Shown in pieces: positions 1 through 9,879 of a stretch of 36,671 bases of DNA (position 1 is the stretch's first letter; every line of letters begins with the position of its first letter). The DNA is from Acidobacteriota bacterium (GTDB lineage: Bacteria; Acidobacteriota; Terriglobia; Acidiferrales; UBA7541). The notes beneath the pieces were generated by a model that searched no databases, was not told the DNA's origin, and saw nothing but the letters and a program-made list of their open reading frames with translations. Both the position numbers and the translations under genes were made by a program. The DNA lies in the NCBI GenBank assembly GCA_003140295.1, contig PLJR01000350.1:10245-46915 (forward strand). Direction: 5' to 3'.

Positions 1-2
1 CG

Positions 3-629
3 AACAACGCTCGCAAGGAATTCGATAAGGCCACCAGTGACGTCCGCAGCAATCACGTGGCTTCGGCAACACAACACCTGGAAAAAGCCCTCTCTATAGA
101 TGACAAGTACGCGGCTGCATGGAACCAGCTGGGGCTGATTTACACCTCCGGTCACCAGACGGATGAGGCAAGCAAAGCCTTTGCCAAAGCCATCGAAAGC
201 GACCCGAAATACATTCCCCCTTACATGGGTCTAGCCGCCCTGCAACTTCAAGATGGGCATTATGATGACGCCTTCGAGACCGCCGGAAAGGCGCTGGCGC
301 TTGACCCGCGTATCGGGCTGGCGAGTTTCATTCAGGCTGCGGCAAGTCTTCGGCTGAATCGGCTTGATGACGCCGAGAAGAGCGGGCGGAACGCCGAACA
401 GGGGCCGCACCAAAACTTCCCGCAAGTGCACGTGGTGCTCGCGCAAATCTTCGCCGAGAAACACGACGATGCAAATGCCGCTGCGGAGATGCGCGCCTAC
501 CTCAAGGAAGCGCCGCAAGGAAACTTCGCGGCTGAGATTAAGAAAACCCTGGACGACATCGACAGGTCCACCGCCACCGCCGGCGGCGCATCTACGGCAT
601 CGCCGGGGCCGCCACAAGTGGCACCATAA
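3..629 (+). CDS. TPR-repeat protein, C-terminal part (5' end lies outside the window)
   Basis: Frame is open from base 3 (NNARKEFDKATSDVRSNHVASATQHLEKAL...), with TPR-like helices (AAWNQLGLIYTSGHQTDEASKAFAKAIESDPKYIPPYMGLAALQL). The listed start at 57 is an internal GTG. Confidence 0.8.
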   Translation, partial: NNARKEFDKATSDVRSNHVASATQHLEKALSIDDKYAAAWNQLGLIYTSGHQTDEASKAFAKAIESDPKYIPPYMGLAALQLQDGHYDDAFETAGKALALDPRIGLASFIQAAASLRLNRLDDAEKSGRNAEQGPHQNFPQVHVVLAQIFAEKHDDANAAAEMRAYLKEAPQGNFAAEIKKTLDDIDRSTATAGGASTASPGPPQVAP

Positions 630-701
630 TCGGCGGCTCATTCCCGTCTAAATGAATTTTGTTCTTTCGTCCGTCTCGAAGCAGCGATGCGTAATTTCCG
701 T

Positions 702-2021
702 CTAGCGGACTGCTCCCATCGCATAATTGAGCACTGATAGACGAGTCTGGTAGTCATAAGTGGCTCCGGCGTTACCAATCTGAGCTTGCGTCAAATTCAG
801 CTGCGCCTGGCTTAATTCGACGATGGAGCTCAAGCCGAGATTGTAGCGCGCCTGGGCCAGATTAAGAGCCTGGGTAGCCTGGGCTAACAGCTCCTTCGTG
901 ACTGCAAGGCGCTCGAATGCGGAATTCGCGTTCAACCACGCCTGGCGGACGTCGCGCACGATCCTGTCCTGCAAATCGCGCAGATATTGCTGTTCGGCTT
1001 GGGCGCGATATTTGGCCTCCGATTCTCGCGCGCCAAACAAGTGCCCGTTAAAAATGGGGATATTTACGTTAAAACCAGCCGCTGCGTAGCGGCTGGCGAG
1101 GGTGTCCTGCCGGTAAGGCGTGAGCCCCGCGACTCCGACAGCGGAGATGGTCGGGAAAAACAGATCGCGCTCCGCCGTGGCATAGCTGTTTGCCGAATTC
1201 ACCTCGAGGCGCTCGCCAATCAGTTCGGGGCGGTCCTGCAGGGCCTGGGCGATAGATTGGGCAATACTTGGAAGACTGGAAGTTGGCAACGGTTCATCGG
1301 AAAGCGTAAAGGTGCGCTGGTCCGCGTAACCCAGGGCCGTCGTGAGTTCGGCGAAGGAAACCTGCAAATCATTTTGCGCCTGGATCAAGAGCAGCCGCGC
1401 TTGCGAAAGATCGACGTTTGCAAAGCTCACGTCCAGGTCTGACTTGAGCTGGTTCCGCGCCATCACGCCAATTTGATCGGCAACCAACTGGCGATCTTTA
1501 ACGGTTTCCTGCGCAACCTGAAGCACTGATTGCGCCCGCAAGACCGCAAAGTATGCCCCATCGACCGCCAGAATTACGGACGCGCGCGAAGTGACGACGT
1601 TTTCTTCCTGTGCCTGGGCGCGAAAAATTGAACTTTTCGCAAGCTCGTGGGTGCGGCCGAAATCGGTGACCAGTTGTCCAACGCTGATGCCGTTTGCATA
1701 ACGGTCGTAAATGATCGGATTGTTGAGGCCACCCGCGGTGACGCGGCTATTGTTTTCGGCGTCGACGCCAGTCAGGCTGCCGTTGGCGAGCGGATAATAG
1801 TTCGATTGGACCTCGCGAACCTGCTGCTTAGACGCGAAAGCCAAGTCCTGTGCCGCCTGAATTGCCGGATGATTCTGCACAGCAATTTGTTCCGCTTCTT
1901 GCAGGCTCAAGCTTTGGGAAGCTTGCGAAGTCTGCGGGACTTGTGGAACCTGTCCGCGGCATGCTTGGGAGATCAGCACACCGATGCCGAACAGAAGCAG
2001 CACCCCATATCGCTTTTTCAT
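702..2021 (-). CDS. TolC-family outer membrane efflux protein
   Basis: SLSLQEAEQIAVQNHPAIQAAQ..., repeated OEP-type helical segments and LAQARYNLGLSSIVELSQAQLNLTQAQ. Likely start MKKRYGVLLLFGIGVLISQA at 2021, overlapping the RND stop codon as ATGA. Confidence 0.92.
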   Translation of the reverse strand: MKKRYGVLLLFGIGVLISQACRGQVPQVPQTSQASQSLSLQEAEQIAVQNHPAIQAAQDLAFASKQQVREVQSNYYPLANGSLTGVDAENNSRVTAGGLNNPIIYDRYANGISVGQLVTDFGRTHELAKSSIFRAQAQEENVVTSRASVILAVDGAYFAVLRAQSVLQVAQETVKDRQLVADQIGVMARNQLKSDLDVSFANVDLSQARLLLIQAQNDLQVSFAELTTALGYADQRTFTLSDEPLPTSSLPSIAQSIAQALQDRPELIGERLEVNSANSYATAERDLFFPTISAVGVAGLTPYRQDTLASRYAAAGFNVNIPIFNGHLFGARESEAKYRAQAEQQYLRDLQDRIVRDVRQAWLNANSAFERLAVTKELLAQATQALNLAQARYNLGLSSIVELSQAQLNLTQAQIGNAGATYDYQTRLSVLNYAMGAVR

Positions 2022-5000
2022 CGGGTCAACTCCGCCTCCGCAGCAGCTTCTGGCAAGCCGCGATGCCCGTACGCCAGGAGATACGCGGCGGGCACCACAA
2101 AGATAGTCAAGGCTACTGATGCTGTTAAGCCGCCGATAATGACCCGGGCCAGCGGCGCATAGGCCTCGCTTCCGGTTTCCAGCTTCAAAGCCATGGGAAG
2201 CAGGCCGACGACGGTCGCGAGCGAAGTCATCAAGATGGGGCGCAATCGGATGCGGCAAGAGTGCGAGACGGCCTCGCGAAGTCCGCGGCCCTCGGCGCGC
2301 AGGCGATTCGCGAAATCCACGATCAAGATGCTGTTCGAGACCACCATCCCGACGAGCATTACTATGCCCATCAGCGACTGGACATTCAGGCTCGTGTCCG
2401 TAAACGCCAAAGTCAACATTACGCCGATCAAGCCCGTCGGAACGGCCAGCACGATCAAAAAGGGATCGATGAATGAAGAAAACTGCGCGACGAGAATCAG
2501 ATACACAAGCAGCACGGATAAAAGCAGGCCGAAGCCAAAGCTCCTAAAGGAAGATTGCATCGTCACGACCAGTCCGCGCACGTTGACTCGGATGTTTGGC
2601 GGCAGTTTCGTCTGGGCGACGATTTTGGAGATAGCAGCGTCAGGTTTGCCCAAGTCTTCTCCCGACGGGGCCACATACACATCGATGGTTCGTTGCAACT
2701 GGTAGTGATCCACCTCGGTGGGTGTGAGAATGGGAGTTACATCGGCAACCTGGTCAAGATAAGTGGGCAGCTTCAAACTTGGCGCGTGCAGTGGCATCGT
2801 TTTCAGGTCTTCCAGCGATTTGATCTGATTTTCGGGGTATTGCACGGTGACGAAATAATTGTTCCCGTTTTTCGGATCAACCCAATAACTCGGAGCAATC
2901 ATCGCGTTCGACGTGAGAGACGTAATGACGTTATCTATAACCTCCTGCGGAGTAAGGCGAAGCTGGCTGGTCCGCTCGCGGTTCACGTTGATTCTCAGTG
3001 ACGGATAATCCATGTCCTGAGGCGTATAAACATCCGCCACGCCAGGGAGCGATTTGATTTGCTCGGCCAGTTTTTGCGCTACGCCATTTGACGCCTGTAA
3101 ATCGACTCCGCTGACCTGCACGTCAATCGGTGCAGGCATGCCTTGATTTAATACGGCGTCCACGAGTCCACCGGATTGGAAATAGGTGCGCAGCTGCGGA
3201 AGCTCCGTTTCGATGCGCTTGCGAACCTCATCCATGTAGACATAGCTGCCGACCTGGTGATCTTCCTGCAAACCCACTTGAACGAATGCGGTGTGCATGC
3301 CGGAATTGGAGGTGAACAACGCGGAGAGATCGGACATGACCCCGATATTCGAGACCACGGTGTTCAATTCTTTCGGAGGAATTACCTGGCGAACGATGTC
3401 TTCCACGGCCTTGATGTAGCCCTCGGTCACCTCGATGCGGGTGCCCGTGGGGGCTTTAACGTTGATGACAAATTGGCCCGCGTCTGTTCGGGGGAAGAAC
3501 GAAAGGCCAATCAGTGGATAGAGAACGAAGCTGAGCAGGAAAATACCCGCAAACCCCAGGAGAACCGCTTTGGGACGGTCGAGAACCTTTTGCACCCACC
3601 GGTCGTAGCCTTCCAACATGCGTTCGAATGCGGCATTAAATCGGGAATGAAATTTCGCTCCCCAGGAAAGTTCCGCAGCGTCACGATGTCCGTGACCAGC
3701 GATTCCACGAAGAACCTTCGCGCAATACAGTGGCACTACGGAAATCGCCACAAAATAGGAGGCCAGCAGCGAGATCACGACGCCCAGGGCCAACGCGGTG
3801 AATAGATAGCGGCTGACTCCATACAACAGCGTTACGGGAAAGAATACGACTACCGTCACGAACGTGATTGCCAGCACCGCCAGCGACACTTCATTCGCCC
3901 CGCGCTCGGCAGCCAATGCTGGATCTTCCCCCAGCTCAACATGGCGGAAGATGTTCTCGAGAACCACCACGGAATTATCGATCAAACGCGAAAAGGCCAG
4001 AGCCAGGCCGCTGAGCACCATGCTATCGATGGATTTGTCGCCCGAATGAAGCAGGAAAAATGTGGCCATCACCGAAAGCGGGATGGAGAGAAACACGGCC
4101 GCCGTGGCGCGTGGACTTCCGAGAAAAACCAGAATCATCATTGCCGTAAGCAGCAAGCCGATTCCGCCTTCGCGCAGCACTGTGGAGATGGCCTGTTTCA
4201 CGAATAAAGACTGATCGAAGACTACGTTGGTCTTGAGTTGCGCGGGAATATCGCGCAGCGATTGGATCGCCTTTTCGATACCATTGACGACTTGGATCGT
4301 GTTGGTATCTCCGCCTTGCTTCAGAATCGGCACGTAAACCGACCGCTGATTGTTGACACGCACGATGTTGTATTGCAGAGCGGAGCCATCGACGGCTTTG
4401 CCCACGTCCGAAAGAAACACCGACCGCTCGCCCTCGGTTTTGAGCGGAATGTCGTTTAGCGCCTCGGCATTCGCCACCTGAGCGTTGGTGTAGATGTTGT
4501 AATCCATCGGACCAATACGCACATCGCCTGCGGGCAAGATCAGGTTCGAAGAATCCGTCGCGCGCACCACGTCCATCGGGCTCAACTCATGCGCCTGCAG
4601 CTTCAGCGGGTCCACGTAGACCATGATCTGGCGGTATTTCCCGCCATAGGGCGGCGGAACCGTCGCACCGGGAACGCCTGCAATTTGATTTCGAATCTGA
4701 TACTGCAGGTAATCGTGAAGCTGAGTTTCGTCTAATCCCTGCCCTTGGACAGTAAGCAGACAGACCGGCAGACTCGAAGCGTCGACCTTCATGACTACGG
4801 GCGGCAAAGTTCCTTGGGGCAAACGGCGCAAGTCGGCCATCGCCAGATTCGATATCTGCGTCACGTCCGCGTTCGCGTCTGTGCCCGGCTGAAAATAGAC
4901 CTTGATTAGGCTCACCCCGGTCATCGACCGCGATTCCATATGGTCCACGCCACCTGCCAGAGTGAAAAAACGCTCAAACGTGTCGGTAATGTCGGCCTCG

Positions 5001-5170
5001 ATCTGTTCCGGGGGCATACCACTGTAGAACGTAGCCACGAGCACCACCGGAATATCGATCGGCGGGAACATATCGACCGGCATCTGCACCAGGCTGGTGA
5101 GACCTAAAACGCAAACAAAAAGACAGATGACCACAATCAAATAGGGGTGGCGAATAGAAAATGAAGACAT
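2018..5170 (-). CDS. RND (HAE1/AcrB-type) efflux permease
   Basis: 1050 aa; MSSFSIRHPYLIVVICLFVCVLG, FSRLIDNSVVVLENIFRH, GIVMLVGMVVSNSILIVDFANRLRAEG, typical RND topology. Confidence 0.95.
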   Translation of the reverse strand: MSSFSIRHPYLIVVICLFVCVLGLTSLVQMPVDMFPPIDIPVVLVATFYSGMPPEQIEADITDTFERFFTLAGGVDHMESRSMTGVSLIKVYFQPGTDANADVTQISNLAMADLRRLPQGTLPPVVMKVDASSLPVCLLTVQGQGLDETQLHDYLQYQIRNQIAGVPGATVPPPYGGKYRQIMVYVDPLKLQAHELSPMDVVRATDSSNLILPAGDVRIGPMDYNIYTNAQVANAEALNDIPLKTEGERSVFLSDVGKAVDGSALQYNIVRVNNQRSVYVPILKQGGDTNTIQVVNGIEKAIQSLRDIPAQLKTNVVFDQSLFVKQAISTVLREGGIGLLLTAMMILVFLGSPRATAAVFLSIPLSVMATFFLLHSGDKSIDSMVLSGLALAFSRLIDNSVVVLENIFRHVELGEDPALAAERGANEVSLAVLAITFVTVVVFFPVTLLYGVSRYLFTALALGVVISLLASYFVAISVVPLYCAKVLRGIAGHGHRDAAELSWGAKFHSRFNAAFERMLEGYDRWVQKVLDRPKAVLLGFAGIFLLSFVLYPLIGLSFFPRTDAGQFVINVKAPTGTRIEVTEGYIKAVEDIVRQVIPPKELNTVVSNIGVMSDLSALFTSNSGMHTAFVQVGLQEDHQVGSYVYMDEVRKRIETELPQLRTYFQSGGLVDAVLNQGMPAPIDVQVSGVDLQASNGVAQKLAEQIKSLPGVADVYTPQDMDYPSLRINVNRERTSQLRLTPQEVIDNVITSLTSNAMIAPSYWVDPKNGNNYFVTVQYPENQIKSLEDLKTMPLHAPSLKLPTYLDQVADVTPILTPTEVDHYQLQRTIDVYVAPSGEDLGKPDAAISKIVAQTKLPPNIRVNVRGLVVTMQSSFRSFGFGLLLSVLLVYLILVAQFSSFIDPFLIVLAVPTGLIGVMLTLAFTDTSLNVQSLMGIVMLVGMVVSNSILIVDFANRLRAEGRGLREAVSHSCRIRLRPILMTSLATVVGLLPMALKLETGSEAYAPLARVIIGGLTASVALTIFVVPAAYLLAYGHRGLPEAAAEAELTR

Positions 5171-5200
5171 TAATACTCCTGCGCCATTTCTCTCGGATGG

Positions 5201-6403
5201 CTATTCCGATATATCCACGATTTTCGGTACCACGACCTGCCCGGCCTGGTACTGCCCTTGCTCGCCGAAAACGACCAGGTCGTTTTCTTTCAGGCCGGAA
5301 GTGATTTCCACTAGTGTCGCCGTTTGTGCGCCGAGGGTAACCGATTGCTTCTCGATCTTGTGATTGTTATCCACCACCAGCACGGATCCGGTACCTTCTC
5401 CAGAAGATTGGACCGCCTGTACAGGCACGGCAAGCACGTTCTGGGCGGTGTGCAATGGAATCCGCACCGATGCATACATCCCCGGTACGAGTTCATATTT
5501 CGGGTTCGGAACTTGGACTTCAGTGTGCATCGTGCGCGTCTGCGGATCAATTTGACCGGAAACGCGGACGATTTTCCCGGGGGAAGTCCGGTTAAGTGTC
5601 GACACTTGGACGGAAATAGACTCGCCAATATGAATGTCGGGAACGGCGCGCTCGGGAACCGGAATCACCAATCGCAGCAAATCGTTTTGTGAAAGCTTGC
5701 ACAGCGTTTGATCTTTGTTGCTGGAGGTTCCTGCCGGCAGCAACGCGCCGGTGTACGCGTCGATTTCAGTCACCACGCCGTCGAACGGGGCCGTAATGCG
5801 CGCATAATCGAACATCGCTCGATCTTTTTCGAGGGCTGCCTTGGCCCCCAGCAACGCTTGTTGGGCGGATGCCAGCGAATCCTTGGCGGCGGACATTCCG
5901 GCGCTGGCCTGTAAATCCTTGCCCTGTATGGTATCTAGATCCTGTTGGGCCACCAGGCCCGGCTGTGACTTCTGAACGTCCGCGAGCCTAGTGGAACTCA
6001 GGTGTGCGACCTTATACTCAGCTTCGGATCGGTTAATCTCTTCCTGTGCGCGTTGCACGTCGCTTTCGCCTTTGTGGACTGCAGCCTCATCCTGCTGGAG
6101 CTGCTGCTGGAGTTCGGGGACCTCGAGCACCGCCAGAAGCTGACCCTGCCGCACGTGCGTTCCCCAATCGACATATAGCTTCTGGATATAGCCGGAAACT
6201 TTCGCGTAAACGTTAATTTCCTGGAAGGGCTCAAGCTCCGAAGCGATCTCCAGTTGGCTCCCCAGATTTTGGCGGGTCACCTTAACGACCGCCACTGTCG
6301 GCGCCTCCGCGGCCGCGTCCACCTGATGCGCCTTTCCGCAGCCTCCCGCAAGCGCCGCACATATCGCTAACAGCAAGAACGCCGGACAAACTTTCCGCAT
6401 CAT
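5201..6403 (-). CDS. RND periplasmic adaptor (membrane fusion protein, HlyD family), probable lipoprotein
   Basis: Start MMRKVCPAFLLLAICAALAGGCGKA (lipobox-like AGGC), VYAKVSGYIQKLYVDWGTHVRQGQLLAVLEVPELQQQ, ARITAPFDGVVTEI. The ORF track extends upstream to 6475. Confidence 0.9.
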   Translation of the reverse strand: MMRKVCPAFLLLAICAALAGGCGKAHQVDAAAEAPTVAVVKVTRQNLGSQLEIASELEPFQEINVYAKVSGYIQKLYVDWGTHVRQGQLLAVLEVPELQQQLQQDEAAVHKGESDVQRAQEEINRSEAEYKVAHLSSTRLADVQKSQPGLVAQQDLDTIQGKDLQASAGMSAAKDSLASAQQALLGAKAALEKDRAMFDYARITAPFDGVVTEIDAYTGALLPAGTSSNKDQTLCKLSQNDLLRLVIPVPERAVPDIHIGESISVQVSTLNRTSPGKIVRVSGQIDPQTRTMHTEVQVPNPKYELVPGMYASVRIPLHTAQNVLAVPVQAVQSSGEGTGSVLVVDNNHKIEKQSVTLGAQTATLVEITSGLKENDLVVFGEQGQYQAGQVVVPKIVDISE

Positions 6404-6465
6404 GAAAGCACCCCGTCGATCGCGCGAAAATGTCGCACGACCGTCGCTTTGGTTCCGTTGTGTCG

Positions 6466-7161
6466 TCATTTCCAATCCTTTACGGCTTCGCGCAGCTTAT
6501 CCAGCGTGAAATCGGCGCTTTGGCACAGTGCGATGATTTGTTTCTCCTTGCGAATGATCTCCGCGGAGACGTCCGCGACCTTGTCCGCAATCTCGAGAGG
6601 CACCTTCAAGACGCCATGGGCGTCGCCATGTAGCAGGTCTCCGGGCAGCACTTTCATTCCTCCCACGGTGACGGCGCCTCCGAATTCGAACACATGGGCG
6701 TAGGCATGGGAGACCGAAACGTTCCCCGCGAACATCTGAAATCTGAGCGCGCGCGCCGCCTGGAGGTCCCGCACGGCCCCGTTGGTGACCACGGCGACGC
6801 AGCCCAGCGCATGCAGGATGTTTGCGTGAATTTCGCCTACCAGTGACCCGATCCCTGGAGTCGCATCCACATCTTCCAAAGCGACGACTCGCGGCGAGGG
6901 AATACTCAAAATGTGATTCCACCAATCGGTACGGTCATAATAATTGTGGCCTTCCATCGGTGGAGCCGACGTCCGGATTCGGGCTGTCGCCGCGTATCCG
7001 ACGGCGGGCGGAAAATCCGGAAAAATCGAATGCACGCTGGAATTGGTGAAACCCGTATTGCGCAAGCGCACGCCAAAGGACTCTACGGCATTCGCTACCG
7101 TGCACGAGTCCAAACGCGTTAGCCGCTCAAGTTCGACCGGCGAAAGGCGAGTTACGCTCAT
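6466..7161 (-). CDS. RraA family protein (RraA-like / HMG-CHA aldolase-type fold)
   Basis: GSLVGEIHANILHALGCVAVVTNGAVRDLQAARALRFQMFAGNVSVSHAYAHV, LPGDLLHGDAHGVLKVPLEIADKVADV. Confidence 0.85.
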   Translation of the reverse strand: MSVTRLSPVELERLTRLDSCTVANAVESFGVRLRNTGFTNSSVHSIFPDFPPAVGYAATARIRTSAPPMEGHNYYDRTDWWNHILSIPSPRVVALEDVDATPGIGSLVGEIHANILHALGCVAVVTNGAVRDLQAARALRFQMFAGNVSVSHAYAHVFEFGGAVTVGGMKVLPGDLLHGDAHGVLKVPLEIADKVADVSAEIIRKEKQIIALCQSADFTLDKLREAVKDWK

Positions 7162-7253
7162 ATAGCTCCGATGCTAAATGCACGCCCCAGACGGCGAACG
7201 GGCGCGCGTTTCAAAAAACTCACAAAATGACCGGGAAAAAGCCGCAGGTTCTG

Positions 7254-7592
7254 CTAGGTAAGTGAAGCGGGGGCAGATCGGTGTTGCAGCGCAACGATGA
7301 CGCTAATACTCGGGACCTCAGGCGCCAACTCAGGTTCCTGATGCCTCCAAATTTGTGGCTGGGGAGAAATAACCTTGTCGATAAGCCGGAGCGGGCACCG
7401 GTCAAGCAGCTCAGGCGAGTGCGCCACCCTCATCTTAACGGCGCCAGTGAGATAATGCCCTGCATCGGCCTGCGGCAAATACCAGCTATTCTTCGCAAGG
7501 GTAGAAAGAGAAGGCACCGTCAGGAGGAGGAAAAGAACCGCAACGCGCTTTAGCAAGTACGGCCGGCACTGGCGTTGCGCGGAATCAATCAT
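7254..7592 (-). CDS. Small putative secreted protein, unknown function
   Basis: 112 aa ORF with a hydrophobic N-terminal segment (LLKRVAVLFLLLTVPSLSTLA); no recognised domain. Confidence 0.35.
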   Translation of the reverse strand: MIDSAQRQCRPYLLKRVAVLFLLLTVPSLSTLAKNSWYLPQADAGHYLTGAVKMRVAHSPELLDRCPLRLIDKVISPQPQIWRHQEPELAPEVPSISVIVALQHRSAPASLT

Positions 7593-8042
7593 GAATGTGA
7601 CATTTAACCACGACTGAATGAGTAAAACGGTTCCTCTCGCGATCTTCAGTGTACTCCGCGCATGATCTCAAATCAACACGCGCTTGGTGATCTGCCGCTG
7701 GCATAACTGCCCTGGTGCGAACGAATTGGGACTATGTATCTACGGGGCAAGAGAACGACGAGCCTGAGAAAGGAACTTTTCCTCACTGCGCACAACGGAT
7801 GAAGACGTTGTGGGGTTCTGCCGCCGCGCGTGCACATTTTCAGTATGATTCTTCTTCGTCAAACCGTTCCCTCACCACCTTCGGAATGGCTAAGCCATTC
7901 CACTTGATCGGTATTGGCGTATAACAGGGTGGTCAATGCTGATTTGGTGACAAGAATTTAAGGTTTGGTGGTTGAGCTTACTCTTCCCCGTATATATTGA
8001 CGGTGACCAGGAAATCGCCAAAACCGATTCGTGAGAACTAAA

Positions 8043-8240
8043 ATGAAACTCCAAAAGCCGCAATACGAGATTTTTGAACGATTACCCAATGGAGCAGTGC
8101 TGCGGGCTGTTGTTCCGGGATTGTTCGATGCGCAGCGCACGCTTTTCGAACTAGCGGAAAGAACGCCGAATGAGTGTTATGCAATATATCCTCCGACACA
8201 GGAAATCATAGCGCGTGTGAATTCTTCAGATGCTAGATAA
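8043..8240 (+). CDS. Small hypothetical protein
   Basis: MKLQKPQYEIFERLPNGAVLRAVVPGLFDAQRTLFELAERTPNECYAIYPPTQEIIARV; protein-like composition. Confidence 0.5.
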   Translation: MKLQKPQYEIFERLPNGAVLRAVVPGLFDAQRTLFELAERTPNECYAIYPPTQEIIARVNSSDAR

Positions 8241-8496
8241 AGGTTTCTGGGCGGACGTGGAAGTCGCTGGGGAACACTTGAGGCTCTTCTCCGAGCATAA
8301 CGCTCAGGGAATTCAATTCTCCGTTTATAATGTCAATTCCAAGAAGTGGATCGTTCCCTCCGAGGCGGTTGACGATATCGAGCAGGGAAAAGAAAAAGCA
8401 ACGGAATATGCCAGGTCTTACCTCCACTACTCTGGCCGTTCAGGACATCCGTCAGAATTACCGCCGTTGATCTGGAAAAGCGCGCGATCGCTGTAG
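8230..8496 (+). CDS. Small hypothetical protein overlapping the upstream ORF
   Basis: 88 aa; MLDKGFWADVEVAGEHLRLFSEHNAQGIQFSVYNVNSKKWIVPSEAVDDIEQGKEKATEYARSYL. 11-bp overlap with the previous ORF. Confidence 0.45.
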   Translation: MLDKGFWADVEVAGEHLRLFSEHNAQGIQFSVYNVNSKKWIVPSEAVDDIEQGKEKATEYARSYLHYSGRSGHPSELPPLIWKSARSL

Positions 8497-8713
8497 TATT
8501 CGCTTCGGTCCAGCCCGCAAAAAGGGGCGATCAGCCGTGGCCGTGGCATGGACCGCAGCCTGCTTCCCCTGCGTGACCTTTCTTGAATTGATCCAAGCCT
8601 AGCAGTCCTCTCAGCGATGTGGGGCACTCGTTCCCTACGTAATCCCGCAGTCGGGTCCGGCTATTTCGTCCACCGCGCAGGTCATTACCGCAGCGACCAC
8701 CGTATAGCAGGAA

Positions 8714-9505
8714 GTGACAAACTTTTTACAAAACCTCGACAGTGTGGGGACACTTCGCGACGGCGTTGGATGTAGCCTCACTCTAAAAGCTCAACAAATA
8801 GCGCGCGATTGTTGTGCTGAGACAAGCCAAGACTCAGGTGTTTCCCGTTGCATCACAGCGCGTGAAGGCGCAGTTTACAAGGGTTGCACAAGTGGCGATG
8901 TGGGGGGACAGCATTTTTTCTACGTCGCTAATTTTCGTTCTGGCCATGTCGAGGTCTACGACACCAATTTCAACCGGGCGCGTTTTTCTGAGGAACGATT
9001 CGATGATGACCAAATCCCGCCGGGCTTTGCTCCTTTCAACGTGCAGAATATAGGCGGCAGCATCTTTGTGACTTATGCCAAGCAAGACGCTGCCAAGCAC
9101 GACGACGTAGCGGGCGAAGGCCTCGGTTTCGTCGATATCTACAGCCCTTCGGGCAAGTTGGAGGCACGTCTCCAGCACGGTCCCTGGCTGAACGCACCGT
9201 GGGGAGTTGTGTGGGCTCCTCGCGATTTCGGCGAGTTCAGCAATCGGGTACTCGTCGGCAATTTCGGCAGTGGATGGATCGCCGCGTACAACGGTTTCGA
9301 TGGTAAGTTTATTGGTTTTATGAAGAACGCGGACGATTCGCGAACATTCATAGACGGCTTGTGGTCCCTGACGTTCGGCAATGGCTCAGGCGCTGGTCCG
9401 TACAATTCTCTATTTTTCACCGCTGGTCCCAACGCCGAGCAGGACGGCCTGTTCGGAACACTGACTCCCGTGCCTGCAGAGTTGGGGGACGGAGACGAAG
9501 AGTAA
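8714..9505 (+). pseudogene. TIGR03118-like protein, N-terminally truncated or degraded
   Basis: From about GAVYKG onward (HFFYVANFRSGHVEVYDTNFNR, GEGLGFVDIYSPSGKLEARLQHGPWLNAPWGVVWAP, DGLFGTLTPV) it resembles the TIGR03118 C-terminal part. The first ~55 residues do not, and no signal peptide or N-terminal part is visible upstream. Confidence 0.55.
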
Positions 9506-9531
9506 GATCCTCGGCACCAGTTGATCTGTCA

Positions 9532-9575
9532 AAAACACCGATGGCAGAGGGACGCAACTCTGCCATCGGTGTTTT
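9532..9575 (+). terminator. Rho-independent-like terminator hairpin
   Basis: Perfect 18-bp inverted repeat AAAACACCGATGGCAGAG-ggacgcaa-CTCTGCCATCGGTGTTTT with A-rich and T-rich ends, directly after the ORF ending at 9505. Confidence 0.8.
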
Positions 9576-9842
9576 ATTTAAATAAGCCTGATCGCCTTCC
9601 ATACCGTTAATTTCCTGTTTCTTCATCGTTGCGATCGTTGGTTGGCGTCGACTCACAGTTTGACAACATGGTGGCTTTCGAAAAGAATCGGAATAGAGAG
9701 CGAGCAGGAGTTATTCGCCTCGCTTGTTACCCTTCATTTTGAGCTTCCCATGGTTACACGGCCACGCTAATTACAGATTTGGCATACCTGGCGAGGCTCA
9801 AAAAAAGGGTGGATCGCAGAAATGACCGGGTTCAATAAAAGC

Positions 9843-9872
9843 GGACGACAGAGGGATCGATCTCTGCCGTCC
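9843..9872. terminator. Bidirectional terminator-like hairpin
   Basis: GGACGACAGAG-ggatcgat-CTCTGCCGTCC (one mismatch), followed by TGTTTTTTT on + and CGCTTTTATT on -. It sits just beyond the stop of the minus-strand ORF 9880-10590. Confidence 0.75.
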
Positions 9873-9879
9873 TGTTTTT

